Shown here: positions 29,586-37,683 of the stretch, in pieces
How positions within the stretch are numbered: position 1 is the stretch's first letter
Layout: the number at the start of each line of letters is the position of its first letter
From: Brasilonema sennae CENA114
GTDB taxonomy: Bacteria > Cyanobacteriota > Cyanobacteriia > Cyanobacteriales > Nostocaceae
Assembly: GCF_006968745.1 (NCBI RefSeq)
Contig: NZ_CP030118.1
Location: 3,358,654 to 3,422,653 of the forward strand
Length of the DNA stretch: 64,000 bases
Reading direction: 5' to 3'
The notes under the pieces: model-generated
Seen by the model: the letters and a program-made list of their open reading frames with translations, nothing else
Database searches by the model: none
Told to the model about the DNA's origin: nothing
Position numbers and translations under genes: made by a program

Positions 29586-29930
29586 ATCAGTTATTCGCTG
29601 TCTGTCATCAGTTGTTATATCAAGTTCGCCTAATTAGTTACGATAAAACGACCTCACCCCCTGCCCCTCTCCTTGCTAAGGAGAGGGGTGCCCGATAGCG
29701 TAGCGTGCCGTTAGGCATAGGGCGGGGTAAGGTTCTTTTTATAAGTGTTCATCCGAACTTGATATTAGCCAAAGATAATATCGCAATCCGCAATCATTCC
29801 TGAACAACAAGAACCCCGATTTCTCTAAGAAGTCGGGGTTCTGAATTGGATTGCTATGGATAGGACATGGGTCTACTGATGAGAGAATAAGCTAAAACAG
29901 TGATAAATTATTGAACACACGGTGACTTAA
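29586..29930. repeat. Intergenic with CCTCACCCC palindromic repeat and hairpin
   Basis: Bases 29650-29730 are a copy of the CCTCACCCC...CCCTCTCCTTGCTAAGGAGAGGG...GGGGTAAGG element, which recurs inside the protease gene at 35.3-35.5 kb and around the IS element at 61-63 kb. Bases 29811-29842 form a second hairpin (AGAACCCCGA/TCGGGGTTCT). The last 80 bases hold the kinase promoter. Confidence 0.65.
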
Positions 29931-31364
29931 ATGGTGGGTCAAACAATATGTGGACGCTACCGCATTATCCGACAGATAGGAAAAGGAGGGTTTGGTGTCA
30001 CTTTCTTAGCTGAGGATACGCAGCGACCAGGGAATCCTCAGTGCGTTGTCAAGCAATTCAAACCTCAGTCAGATGACGCCTACACTCTACATCACGCAAA
30101 ACGTTTTTTTGACCAGGAAGCACAGATGCTGGAAGTCTTAGGAAATTATGACCAAATCCCAAGACTTCTAGCACATTGTGAACAAAATCAAGAATTTTAT
30201 ATCGTTCAGGAATACATTAAAGGTCAGGATCTCAATCAAGAAGTCTTTTCTGGAAGACAACTAAGTGAACCTGAGGTGATTAAGCTTTTAAAAGAGATTT
30301 TAGAAGTTTTAGCCTTTGTCCACCAACAAGGGGTGATTCACCGGGATTTAAAACCCTCAAATATTATGCGACGTGAATTAGATGGCAAAATTGTGCTGAT
30401 TGACTTTGGTGCAGTTAAGCAAATAGCCACTCAAATAGCTAATGCTCAAGGACATACTAATTTTACTGTTGCTGTTGGCACTCCTGGTTATGTACCAAGC
30501 GAACAAGCCAAAGGTAAACCAACATTAAGCAGCGACATCTATGCAGTTGGAGTTATCTGTATTCAAGCTTTGACAGGGATGAATTCCAATCCAAGACATG
30601 GAGGATTGCCTACAGACTCCAAGACAGGAGAAATTATTTGGCGCGATCGCGCAAAGGTTAGTCCAAAGCTAGCCAATATCATAGATAAAATGGTGCGCGA
30701 TCACTTCAGTCAGCGCTACCAATCAGCAGATGAGGCTTTGCAAGCTGTCAGAAGTTTATCATCCAAATCGCCTCCTAAGAAAGTTTGGGTTGGAGTGGGG
30801 ATAGTAGCAGCGTTAATCCCTCTTATTATCTGGTTCGGCTATCAGTTTTGGAATGTGAAACCAACCAAGCCAAAACCAAATTTTTCGGCGAATACTTACT
30901 CTGATTACGGTGTAGAAATAAAATATCCTGAAAATTGGACAAGACAAGATGAGCCAGTTAAGTTTGGTGATGAGGTGACAAAATTTATTCCTAGCAGTGA
31001 CAAACCATCAAATGCTTGTCCGCTAGAAATCGTTGTAAATGTTAGTGAATTATCCCAGGGATTTTCACTTAAAGGATATAAAGAATCAGTAGAAAATAAA
31101 ATTAAAAATATTATTCCAGATACTCAAATTGCTGATGAATCAACATCTGCTACTACGCTGTCAAATTACAAAGCTTATAAATTGAGCTATAGGCGTCAAG
31201 AACAGCAATGTCGTTTAAAAGTGATGGAAATAGGAACAGTTAGAGGTGGTAAGGCTTATTATGTTACCTATACAGCAGAAGTGACACAGTATGATAAATA
31301 TCTGGCAGATGTGGAACAGATGATTAAGTCGTTTCAAATTTTGGATGTTAAAGAAAGTAAATAG
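29931..31364 (+). CDS. Membrane Ser/Thr protein kinase with exported PsbP-like domain
   Basis: A 477-residue protein. Kinase domain at about 8-275: glycine loop IGKGGFGVTFLAED, catalytic Lys in CVVKQFKP, VIHRDLKPSNIM, LIDFGAVK and GTPGYVPSEQAKGKPTLSSD. All active-site residues are present. One transmembrane helix at about 284-305 (VWVGVGIVAALIPLIIWFG) is followed by a 170-residue outer domain (YSDYGVEIKYPENWTRQDEP) resembling the PsbP/MOG1 fold often found on cyanobacterial kinases. It probably senses something in the periplasm. No cognate target is visible nearby. Confidence 0.93.
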   Translation: MVGQTICGRYRIIRQIGKGGFGVTFLAEDTQRPGNPQCVVKQFKPQSDDAYTLHHAKRFFDQEAQMLEVLGNYDQIPRLLAHCEQNQEFYIVQEYIKGQDLNQEVFSGRQLSEPEVIKLLKEILEVLAFVHQQGVIHRDLKPSNIMRRELDGKIVLIDFGAVKQIATQIANAQGHTNFTVAVGTPGYVPSEQAKGKPTLSSDIYAVGVICIQALTGMNSNPRHGGLPTDSKTGEIIWRDRAKVSPKLANIIDKMVRDHFSQRYQSADEALQAVRSLSSKSPPKKVWVGVGIVAALIPLIIWFGYQFWNVKPTKPKPNFSANTYSDYGVEIKYPENWTRQDEPVKFGDEVTKFIPSSDKPSNACPLEIVVNVSELSQGFSLKGYKESVENKIKNIIPDTQIADESTSATTLSNYKAYKLSYRRQEQQCRLKVMEIGTVRGGKAYYVTYTAEVTQYDKYLADVEQMIKSFQILDVKESK

Positions 31365-31524
31365 GCGGTTAGAAACCGCATTCGGCATGAGTAAATGTGG
31401 GCTATAACATTATTCGTGATATGTCCTCCGCGATCGCGTAGCGATCGCATTCGCAATGACACAGTTACGTTTATTTATTTCCTAGATCTTAATGAAAAAT
31501 AAATTAAATGACTCAATCAGAAAA

Positions 31525-33723
31525 TCAACGCTCAGACAACCGCCAAATTTTGATAGTCTTGTCACCACTACCACTGACTAAAGTCCTGCCATCTGGGCTG
31601 ATGGCGACGGAACGAACCCACTCGGAATGACCACCGAGAGTACGGATAAGTTGTCCAGTTGCAAGATTCCAGATTTTGATAGTCTTGTCTTCACTACTAC
31701 TAGCTAAAGTCCTGCCATCTGCGCTGATGGCGACGGACAAAACTTGTTTGGAATGACCACCAAGAGTACGGATGAGTTGTCCAGTTGCAAGATTCCAGAT
31801 TTTGATAGTCTTGTCTTCACTACCACTAGCTAAAGTCCTGCCATCTGCGCTGATGGCAACGGAATTAACAAAACTGGAATGACTTTGGAGAGTACGGATA
31901 AGTTGCCCCGTAGTGAAATTCCAAATTTTGATAGTCTTGTCACCGCTACCACTAGCTAAAGTCCTGCCATCTGCGCTGATGGCGACGGAACTAACTCCAT
32001 TAACCCCGTTGGAATGAACAGCGAGAGTACGGATGAGTTGCCCAGTTGCAAGATTCCAGATTTTGATGGTATCGTCAAAACTACCACTGACTAAAGTCCT
32101 GCCATCTGCGCTGATGGCGACGGAATTAACCGAATAGGAATGACCAGCGAGAGTACGGATGAGTTGCCCAGTTGCAAGATTCCAGATTTTGATAGTCTTG
32201 TCAAAACTACCACTAGCTAAAGTCCTGCCATCTGCGCTGATGGCGACGGAATTAACCGAATAGGAATGACCAGCGAGAGTACGGATGAGTTGCCCAGTTG
32301 CAAGATTCCAGATTTTGATAGTCTTGTCAAAACTACCACTAGCTAAAGTCCTGCCATCTGCGCTGATGGCGACGGAATTAACCGAATAGGAATGACCAGC
32401 GAGAGTACGGATGAGTTGCCCAGTTGCAAGATTCCAGATTTTGATAGTCTTGTCAAAACTACCACTAGCTAAAGTCCTGCCATCTGCGCTGATGGCGACG
32501 GAATTAACCGAATAGGAATGACCAGCGAGAGTACGGATGAGTTGCCCAGTTGCAAGATTCCAGATTTTGATAGTCTTGTCAAAACTACCACTAGCTAAAG
32601 TCCTGCCATCTGCGCTGATGGCGACGGAATTAACCGAATAGGAATGACCAGCGAGAGTACGGATGAGTTGCCCAGTTGCAAGATTCCAGATTTTGATAGT
32701 CTTGTCAAAACTACCACTAGCTAAAGTCCTGCCATCTGCGCTGATGGCGACGGAATTAACCGAATAGGAATGACCAGCGAGAGTACGGATGAGTTGCCCA
32801 GTTGCAAGATTCCAGATTTTGATGGTATCGTCCCAGCTACCACTAGCTAAAGTCCTGCCATCCGGGCTGATGGCGACGGAATTAACCCCATAGAAGAATT
32901 CATTATTTGAGGAATCTGCAATAACACTATTCGCTAAAACGAAATTGGCTGCTGTACTGTTGGTATTTAGAGGCGGTGAGGTGGTAGCTGGTGGTGAGGT
33001 GACAGCAGTCTTTTTTCTACTTGGTGGAGAAGAAGGTTTTGTTGCTTGCTGATTTCCACCTTGTTTAGCAGCAAGCGTTAAATAAGTATTAATAGGAATC
33101 CCAAAAAAATCCGTCGCGCCTGTCCCAGGATTCGTGAGCGATAATCCATTAACTCCTACCAATCGCCCTTGTCCATCTAAAACTGGACCACCACTCATTC
33201 CTGGCTTAGTTGGATTAGTATGAACCCAGGCGTATCCATTCTTAGCATTTCTCACAATCCTAGAAATGCCACCTGGTAAAAAAGTATAACTGCGCTCTGG
33301 ACTCACAGCATCAGGATCAGCCCAGCCAGTGACATATATTGTTGTACCTTCACTCACTTGTCCAGAATTACCTAATTCTGGCTTCCGGTAATTTTCTGTA
33401 CTAGTGAATTGCAGCACTGCTAAATCGACACCAGGAAAGTATTTGACTACACTTTGGTTAAAAGAATAGCGCCGATTATCAGGAGTTTGGAGAGTATAGT
33501 TTCCCTTTAATCGCACCACATGCTCGTTTGTGAGGACAGTGTAAGTATTTCCTTGGCGGTTAATGATAACTCCAGATCCAGTATTAGCGCCATCGATGCG
33601 AACTGTAATCTGTTTAGCAATAGCGTTAACTTCTGCTGGCGTCAATCCTACAGCAACTTGAGACTGTACCATGACAACTGCTGCACCCAGTAACACTATT
33701 GGAAGTCCGTAAGAAAACTTCAT
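31525..33723 (-). CDS. Exported trypsin-like serine protease with C-terminal WD40 propeller
   Basis: A 732-residue protein. A signal peptide (SYGLPIVLLGAAVVMVQSQV) is followed by a trypsin-like domain at about 30-225 with His in LTNEHVVR, Asp in GVDLAVLQF and Ser in KPGMSGGPVLD. A Ser/Pro/Thr linker leads to eleven WD40 blades at about 275-732 (SVAISADGRTLASGSFDKTI, KIWNLATGQLIRTL). Five consecutive blades are identical in DNA. The first 230 residues closely resemble the protease upstream. It is the last of four genes in the same direction and should act in the periplasm. Confidence 0.92.
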   Translation of the reverse strand: MKFSYGLPIVLLGAAVVMVQSQVAVGLTPAEVNAIAKQITVRIDGANTGSGVIINRQGNTYTVLTNEHVVRLKGNYTLQTPDNRRYSFNQSVVKYFPGVDLAVLQFTSTENYRKPELGNSGQVSEGTTIYVTGWADPDAVSPERSYTFLPGGISRIVRNAKNGYAWVHTNPTKPGMSGGPVLDGQGRLVGVNGLSLTNPGTGATDFFGIPINTYLTLAAKQGGNQQATKPSSPPSRKKTAVTSPPATTSPPLNTNSTAANFVLANSVIADSSNNEFFYGVNSVAISPDGRTLASGSWDDTIKIWNLATGQLIRTLAGHSYSVNSVAISADGRTLASGSFDKTIKIWNLATGQLIRTLAGHSYSVNSVAISADGRTLASGSFDKTIKIWNLATGQLIRTLAGHSYSVNSVAISADGRTLASGSFDKTIKIWNLATGQLIRTLAGHSYSVNSVAISADGRTLASGSFDKTIKIWNLATGQLIRTLAGHSYSVNSVAISADGRTLASGSFDKTIKIWNLATGQLIRTLAGHSYSVNSVAISADGRTLVSGSFDDTIKIWNLATGQLIRTLAVHSNGVNGVSSVAISADGRTLASGSGDKTIKIWNFTTGQLIRTLQSHSSFVNSVAISADGRTLASGSEDKTIKIWNLATGQLIRTLGGHSKQVLSVAISADGRTLASSSEDKTIKIWNLATGQLIRTLGGHSEWVRSVAISPDGRTLVSGSGDKTIKIWRLSER
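32195..32823 (-). repeat. Five 126-bp tandem DNA repeats encoding WD40 blades
   Basis: Units begin at 32195, 32321, 32447, 32573 and 32699 and look identical by eye except for the last base of the array. Each encodes 42 residues, one blade. Flanking blades on both sides are near-copies with a few changes. Such uniformity at synonymous sites implies very recent expansion or ongoing conversion. Confidence 0.92.
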
Positions 33724-33792
33724 TTATATGCCCTCTAATTAGCCTGACTTACCCCATAACAAACTTTATATTTATCTTTTCTTCCTACATTC

Positions 33793-34863
33793 CTATAACT
33801 TAAGTTGAGGATCATAGGCTCTAGTCCTCTGAACCTCCAACTTGTCAAGTATCTGTTGTGGATTAGTGCCTGGCTTAAGTATGAATAATACAGTACTATC
33901 TGTGCAAGGAGAAATATCTTCCTTGCTAGCAGCAGCGCAAATTACGGGTTGTCCTTTTATAGTCCCAGTTCTTAGATAGTTTAATGTTCCATTTTCATAG
34001 GTTCTCTGGAATCTGGCAGATACATCTTTACAGCGTGCTGTTTTTTCAGAATCATTTCCAGAGATCCAGCGAATCATTGGTATGTTTCCCTGTGAAGTTC
34101 TCACTAATGTAGCTAGCATACCTTCGTTCATACCACAAAAAAATTTAGCTCCTCCAGAAGAAACAGCAACTTGCGACTGTTGAAATACTTTTTCTGAGGT
34201 ATAATTTAAATAAGTGTTAATGGGGATACCTAAATAATCTATAGAACCAGTAATAGGTTCTTGCTTACTTTGTCCGTTAATTCCTATTAATCGTCCCTGC
34301 TCGTCTAGCACTGGACCACCGCTCATACCTGGCTTAATAATATTAGTATAAACCATAGCATAGCCATCTTTGGAACTAGGCGAGATGACGGAAATGCTTC
34401 CTAGTGAAAATCGATAGCAGCGTTGTAAGCAGATACCATCAGGATTTGCCCAACCTGTAGCATAAACTGCTATGCCTTCACTTAATTGTTGAGAATTACC
34501 TAACTCAGACTTACGGTAGTTTTCCGTACTTGTAAATTGGAACTCCGCCAAATCTAACCCTCGAAAAGGTTTGACTAGACTCTGGTTTACAGTGTAACGC
34601 CGACCATCAGGAGTTTGAACGGTGTTTCCATTCTCTTTCAGCACATGCCAGTTAGTGAGGACAGTATAAGTATTTCCTTGGCGCTTAATAATAACTCCAG
34701 ATCCAGGATTTGCGCCATCAATGCGAACTGTAATCTGCTTGGCAATACCATTGACTTCTCGTGGAGTTAATGCTATTACAACTTGAGACTGTACCATGAC
34801 AAGTGCTGCACCTAGTAGCGCTACAGAAAAACCACAAGAAAGCTTAATCACCTGTCCTCTCAT
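33793..34863 (-). CDS. Exported trypsin-like protease fused to a COP23 domain
   Basis: A 356-residue protein. A signal peptide (VALLGAALVMVQSQVVIA) precedes a protease domain at about 35-235 with His in LTNWHVLK, Asp in GLDLAEFQF and Ser in KPGMSGGPVLD. Residues about 240-350 form a COP23-type domain (KFFCGMNEGMLATLVRTSQG, then NIPMIRWIS, GQPVICAAASKED and LFILKPGTNPQQIL) with paired Cys. Its ATG overlaps the stop of the upstream protease (ATGA). COP23 is a cyanobacterial domain first known from a circadian-oscillating membrane protein; its function is unknown. The fusion suggests COP23 guides or limits the protease. Confidence 0.9.
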   Translation of the reverse strand: MRGQVIKLSCGFSVALLGAALVMVQSQVVIALTPREVNGIAKQITVRIDGANPGSGVIIKRQGNTYTVLTNWHVLKENGNTVQTPDGRRYTVNQSLVKPFRGLDLAEFQFTSTENYRKSELGNSQQLSEGIAVYATGWANPDGICLQRCYRFSLGSISVISPSSKDGYAMVYTNIIKPGMSGGPVLDEQGRLIGINGQSKQEPITGSIDYLGIPINTYLNYTSEKVFQQSQVAVSSGGAKFFCGMNEGMLATLVRTSQGNIPMIRWISGNDSEKTARCKDVSARFQRTYENGTLNYLRTGTIKGQPVICAAASKEDISPCTDSTVLFILKPGTNPQQILDKLEVQRTRAYDPQLKL

Positions 34864-36029
34864 AAATCGAACTTTTGTTTTGCATCAAAATTCACTAGCG
34901 GTGTAACCTGAGCGGAGTCGAAGGATACACTCATCTTAAGTGAACGTGTCACCAACTTTGGAGCTAACTGCACAACAGTTTTTATGGGCACTGCCAAACT
35001 GGAACGAGTAATCTGCTCTTGTAAAGCTTTAGAAGGCTCAGAACCATCCATATATAATTCAGGAGTATTCCATACTGGATCTTTATGCAATCCATTAATA
35101 CCCACAACTTCTCCTCGCTGATTTAGCAACGGTGCGCCACTCATACCCTTGCGTATTTCATTGCTGTACCCAATTTGGTAACCCCCCTCCAAAGCCTTAT
35201 CCAGTATTAGCGAAACTTTTCCCTCTGTAAAAACATACTCACTGCCTACTCCCTTGTTTGCAACACACATCTCGCTTTTCACCTCACCCTCGCTTTTCGC
35301 TTCGCGAAAATCTTTCCCTCTCCTTACCAAGGAGAGGGATGCCCGATAGGGCAGGGTGAGGTTCCCACTCCCAACTTCCCTAGCTTCGCGAAAATCTTTC
35401 CCTCTCCTTACCAAGGAGAGGGATGCCCGATAGGGCAGGGTGAGGTTCCCACTCCCAACTTTCCAGAGGGATGCCCGATAGGGCAGGGTGAGGTATTTCT
35501 GATTTGCCCCATTTTGCTCCGCACGTGACGTAAATCCACCAACAAATACCTTATCCCCAACTTTCAAACTGGATGAATTTCCCAGCGTTGCAACTGTATA
35601 AACTGTATTAGTGCTACGAAACTGCAGTATAGCCAAATCTCTATCTTTAAATACAACAGACTTGGAAACCACAGCAGAGTAAAGACGCCCATCTGGAGTT
35701 TGAATTTGATACGGAGGATCAGCGGATCTCAACACATGAGCATTGGTAATTACGGTATAAACTTGTCCATTTCTTTTCATCAAAGTTCCTGTCCCTAGTA
35801 ACTCTTTTGACAAAACTTTGACTGTAATTGCTTCAGCTTTTTGTTGCACTTGGGCTACCGAGAGTTGAGAAAGCTTGCAATTTTGGTTTTGACAAGACAC
35901 AGAAATGGGTTTGTGTCTTGGGAGTGCGATCTGCCCTTGGCAGCAAGCTCCGCTTATCGCAATTCCACCAAGACAGGCAACCAAAAGTAGTGTACAATGA
36001 AGCCCCCGCGTTACCCATCTCCAAGTCAT
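34860..36029 (-). CDS. Exported trypsin-like protease carrying in-frame repeat insertions
   Basis: A 389-residue protein. An N-terminal hydrophobic signal (TLLLVACLGGIAISGACC, possibly a lipobox) precedes a protease domain with His in ITNAHVLR, Asp in DRDLAILQF and Ser in RKGMSGAPLLN. Between the Asp and Ser segments about 65 residues consist of two and a half copies of LTLPYRASLSLVRRGKDFRE. These are encoded by the intergenic CCCTCTCCTTACCAAGGAGA palindrome family at about 35275-35500. The frame stays open. The insertion falls in a surface loop of the chymotrypsin fold if the alignment is right, so the enzyme may still fold. First protease of the operon. Confidence 0.85.
   Translation of the reverse strand: MTWRWVTRGLHCTLLLVACLGGIAISGACCQGQIALPRHKPISVSCQNQNCKLSQLSVAQVQQKAEAITVKVLSKELLGTGTLMKRNGQVYTVITNAHVLRSADPPYQIQTPDGRLYSAVVSKSVVFKDRDLAILQFRSTNTVYTVATLGNSSSLKVGDKVFVGGFTSRAEQNGANQKYLTLPYRASLWKVGSGNLTLPYRASLSLVRRGKDFREAREVGSGNLTLPYRASLSLVRRGKDFREAKSEGEVKSEMCVANKGVGSEYVFTEGKVSLILDKALEGGYQIGYSNEIRKGMSGAPLLNQRGEVVGINGLHKDPVWNTPELYMDGSEPSKALQEQITRSSLAVPIKTVVQLAPKLVTRSLKMSVSFDSAQVTPLVNFDAKQKFDL
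35270..35500. repeat. Palindromic CCCTCTCC-type repeats inside a protease gene
   Basis: Two nearly identical copies (about 35300-35365 and 35392-35457) and a partial third (35463-35495) share CTTCGCGAAAATCTTTCCCT, CTCCTTACCAAGGAGAGGGA, TGCCCGATAGGGCAGGGTGA and GGTTCCCACTCCCAACTT. The same element type lies in intergenic DNA at 29650-29730, 61100-61150 and 62900-63060. Here its length keeps the protein frame. Confidence 0.88.
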
Positions 36030-36058
36030 TTCTTCCTGACTCCAAAATTAACTGAGAA

Positions 36059-36676
36059 TCAAAAGCGACGCTCAAGTGGTGCTGAACTAGGAATATTGGT
36101 TACAGCAGGCTTATTACCTCCCGCGCTGTCATCTGTATCTACAAGTTGCTTAACATCTACGTATAAATCACCATCAGAATAGGATACATATTGACTGCCG
36201 CTCAGTTCAATCGGCTTCGCATCAGCGCCTCGGCGGAAATCAAGAATTTGTCTCAGCACGCGTCCAGTATCAGTTCCCGGCTTAAGGGTGACTAGTACAT
36301 CCTGATCGTTGGCACAAGAACCACCCTTACGACTCGCAATACACAACACAGGATAACCTTTAAAGTTATCTTTACTTGTGATGTATACTGAGCCATTATC
36401 ATAGTATTGTTGGAATCTTGCAGAAACGATCGCACAACGTTTCTCCGGTGGAAAAGCTTTAAAATCCCTAACCACCCAACGAATAAACGTTTCATTTCCT
36501 CGTGAGGTACGAACCATTGTTACTGGTGTACCATTACGCTTTTCGCAGGAGAATTTATTACTATTAGCAAAACTAGGCTGATTGATAGCTGCAATTATAG
36601 GAAACGTACTCAGTGAAGCTATGGCTAAGGATTGAGTAACCGCTGTCAAGATTTGACAAAATGACTCCAGTTTCAT
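36059..36676 (-). CDS. Exported COP23-domain protein
   Basis: About 205 residues from ATG 36676, where a signal peptide begins (MKLESFCQILTAVTQSLAIA...FPIIAAINQPSFA). A longer frame upstream is not needed. Residues about 40-150 form a COP23 domain: KFSCEKRNGTPVTMVRTSRG, ETFIRWV, RCAIVSARFQQYYDNG, GYPVLCIASRKGGSC and VLVTLKPGTDTGRVL. A 50-residue polar tail follows. First gene of the protease/COP23 set, 30 bases before the next. Confidence 0.85.
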   Translation of the reverse strand: MKLESFCQILTAVTQSLAIASLSTFPIIAAINQPSFANSNKFSCEKRNGTPVTMVRTSRGNETFIRWVVRDFKAFPPEKRCAIVSARFQQYYDNGSVYITSKDNFKGYPVLCIASRKGGSCANDQDVLVTLKPGTDTGRVLRQILDFRRGADAKPIELSGSQYVSYSDGDLYVDVKQLVDTDDSAGGNKPAVTNIPSSAPLERRF

Positions 36677-37002
36677 AAGTATGGTGCAACTCCCTGGAAG
36701 GGTACATCTTATGTTGGCAAGAATACACCAAACTACAATCTCAAGTTGAATTATTTCGGAATATTTCAGATATACGAGCAAATTTGAGTTGCTGACAGGA
36801 AGAAATGGTTGATTTTAGTTGGTTTTAAATACTTTGGGTGCAATACACCCTATGCTACTTACACAGCTTGGCAGCTCTTTTGATTGTAGCCAGTGTAGCC
36901 ATTAATTAGGAATTATTGGAAAATACAAGTATATAGGGATGATTCACCGCACTTCGCTGCCTTTGCAACGGAGTGGCTTCAAAATCTAGCATTGCTTGAC
37001 TT
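36677..37002. other. Divergent promoter region between COP23 and two-component genes
   Basis: About 325 bases separate the divergent COP23/protease set and the response regulator gene, so two promoters are expected. A small hairpin near 36836-36851 (GGGTGCAATACACCC) is present. A CACTTCGCTGCCTTTGCAAC patch near 36950 is repeat-like. The TCTCATC-type box found downstream of this operon is absent here. Confidence 0.4.
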
Positions 37003-37683
37003 ATGCGCGTCTTAATAGTAGAGGATGAACCTGGCATTGCTCAATTTATTAGTCAGGGATTGAAAGAAGCAGGTTACGCAACAGATATAGCTACTGATGG
37101 TCAGGAGGGACTAAATTATGCTTTAGCCGCAGAGTATGACATCATTGTATTGGATATAATGTTGCCTCAAATGGACGGTCTACAGGTTTTGCGGAAACTG
37201 CGATCGCAAGGTCTTAAAACCCCTGTACTGCTACTAACCGCCCGTGATGCTGTAGAAGACCGGGTTCGAGGTCTAGATGCTGGTGCTGATGACTATTTGT
37301 TTAAGCCCTTTGCTTTGAGCGAACTATTGGCGCGTCTGCGTGCCTTACTACGTCGTCCTCCGATGCAACAGGACACAATACTGCGAGTCGGAGACTTGGA
37401 GATGGACGTTGCGATTAGGGAAGTACGCCGCGCTGGAAAAAGTATCAACCTTAGCCCCCGTGAATTTACACTGCTACAGTATCTTATGCGCCACCCTCGC
37501 CAAGTACTTAGCCGCAATCAAATAACCGAACATACCTGGAATTTTGACTTTTATGAAAATTCCAACGTTATTGATGTTTATATTGGCTACTTGCGACGCA
37601 AGATAGACCACGGTTTCGACAAACCCCTCCTGCACACAGTGCGTGGTGTAGGATATTGCCTCAGCGCAGATGCTGAATCATGA
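37003..37683 (+). CDS. OmpR/PhoB-family response regulator
   Basis: A 226-residue protein. Receiver domain at 1-115 with acidic pocket VEDE, phosphoacceptor Asp in IIVLDIMLPQMDG, Thr/Ser in LLLTAR and Lys in LFKPFALSELLARLRAL. Winged-helix domain at 125-222 (LSPREFTLLQYLMRHPRQVL, NVIDVYIGYLRRKID, LHTVRGVGYCL). The stop overlaps the start of the kinase gene. It resembles RppA-type regulators of cyanobacteria, but the specific identity is not certain. Likely targets are the genes downstream that share a TCTCATC direct-repeat box. Confidence 0.95.
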   Translation: MRVLIVEDEPGIAQFISQGLKEAGYATDIATDGQEGLNYALAAEYDIIVLDIMLPQMDGLQVLRKLRSQGLKTPVLLLTARDAVEDRVRGLDAGADDYLFKPFALSELLARLRALLRRPPMQQDTILRVGDLEMDVAIREVRRAGKSINLSPREFTLLQYLMRHPRQVLSRNQITEHTWNFDFYENSNVIDVYIGYLRRKIDHGFDKPLLHTVRGVGYCLSADAES

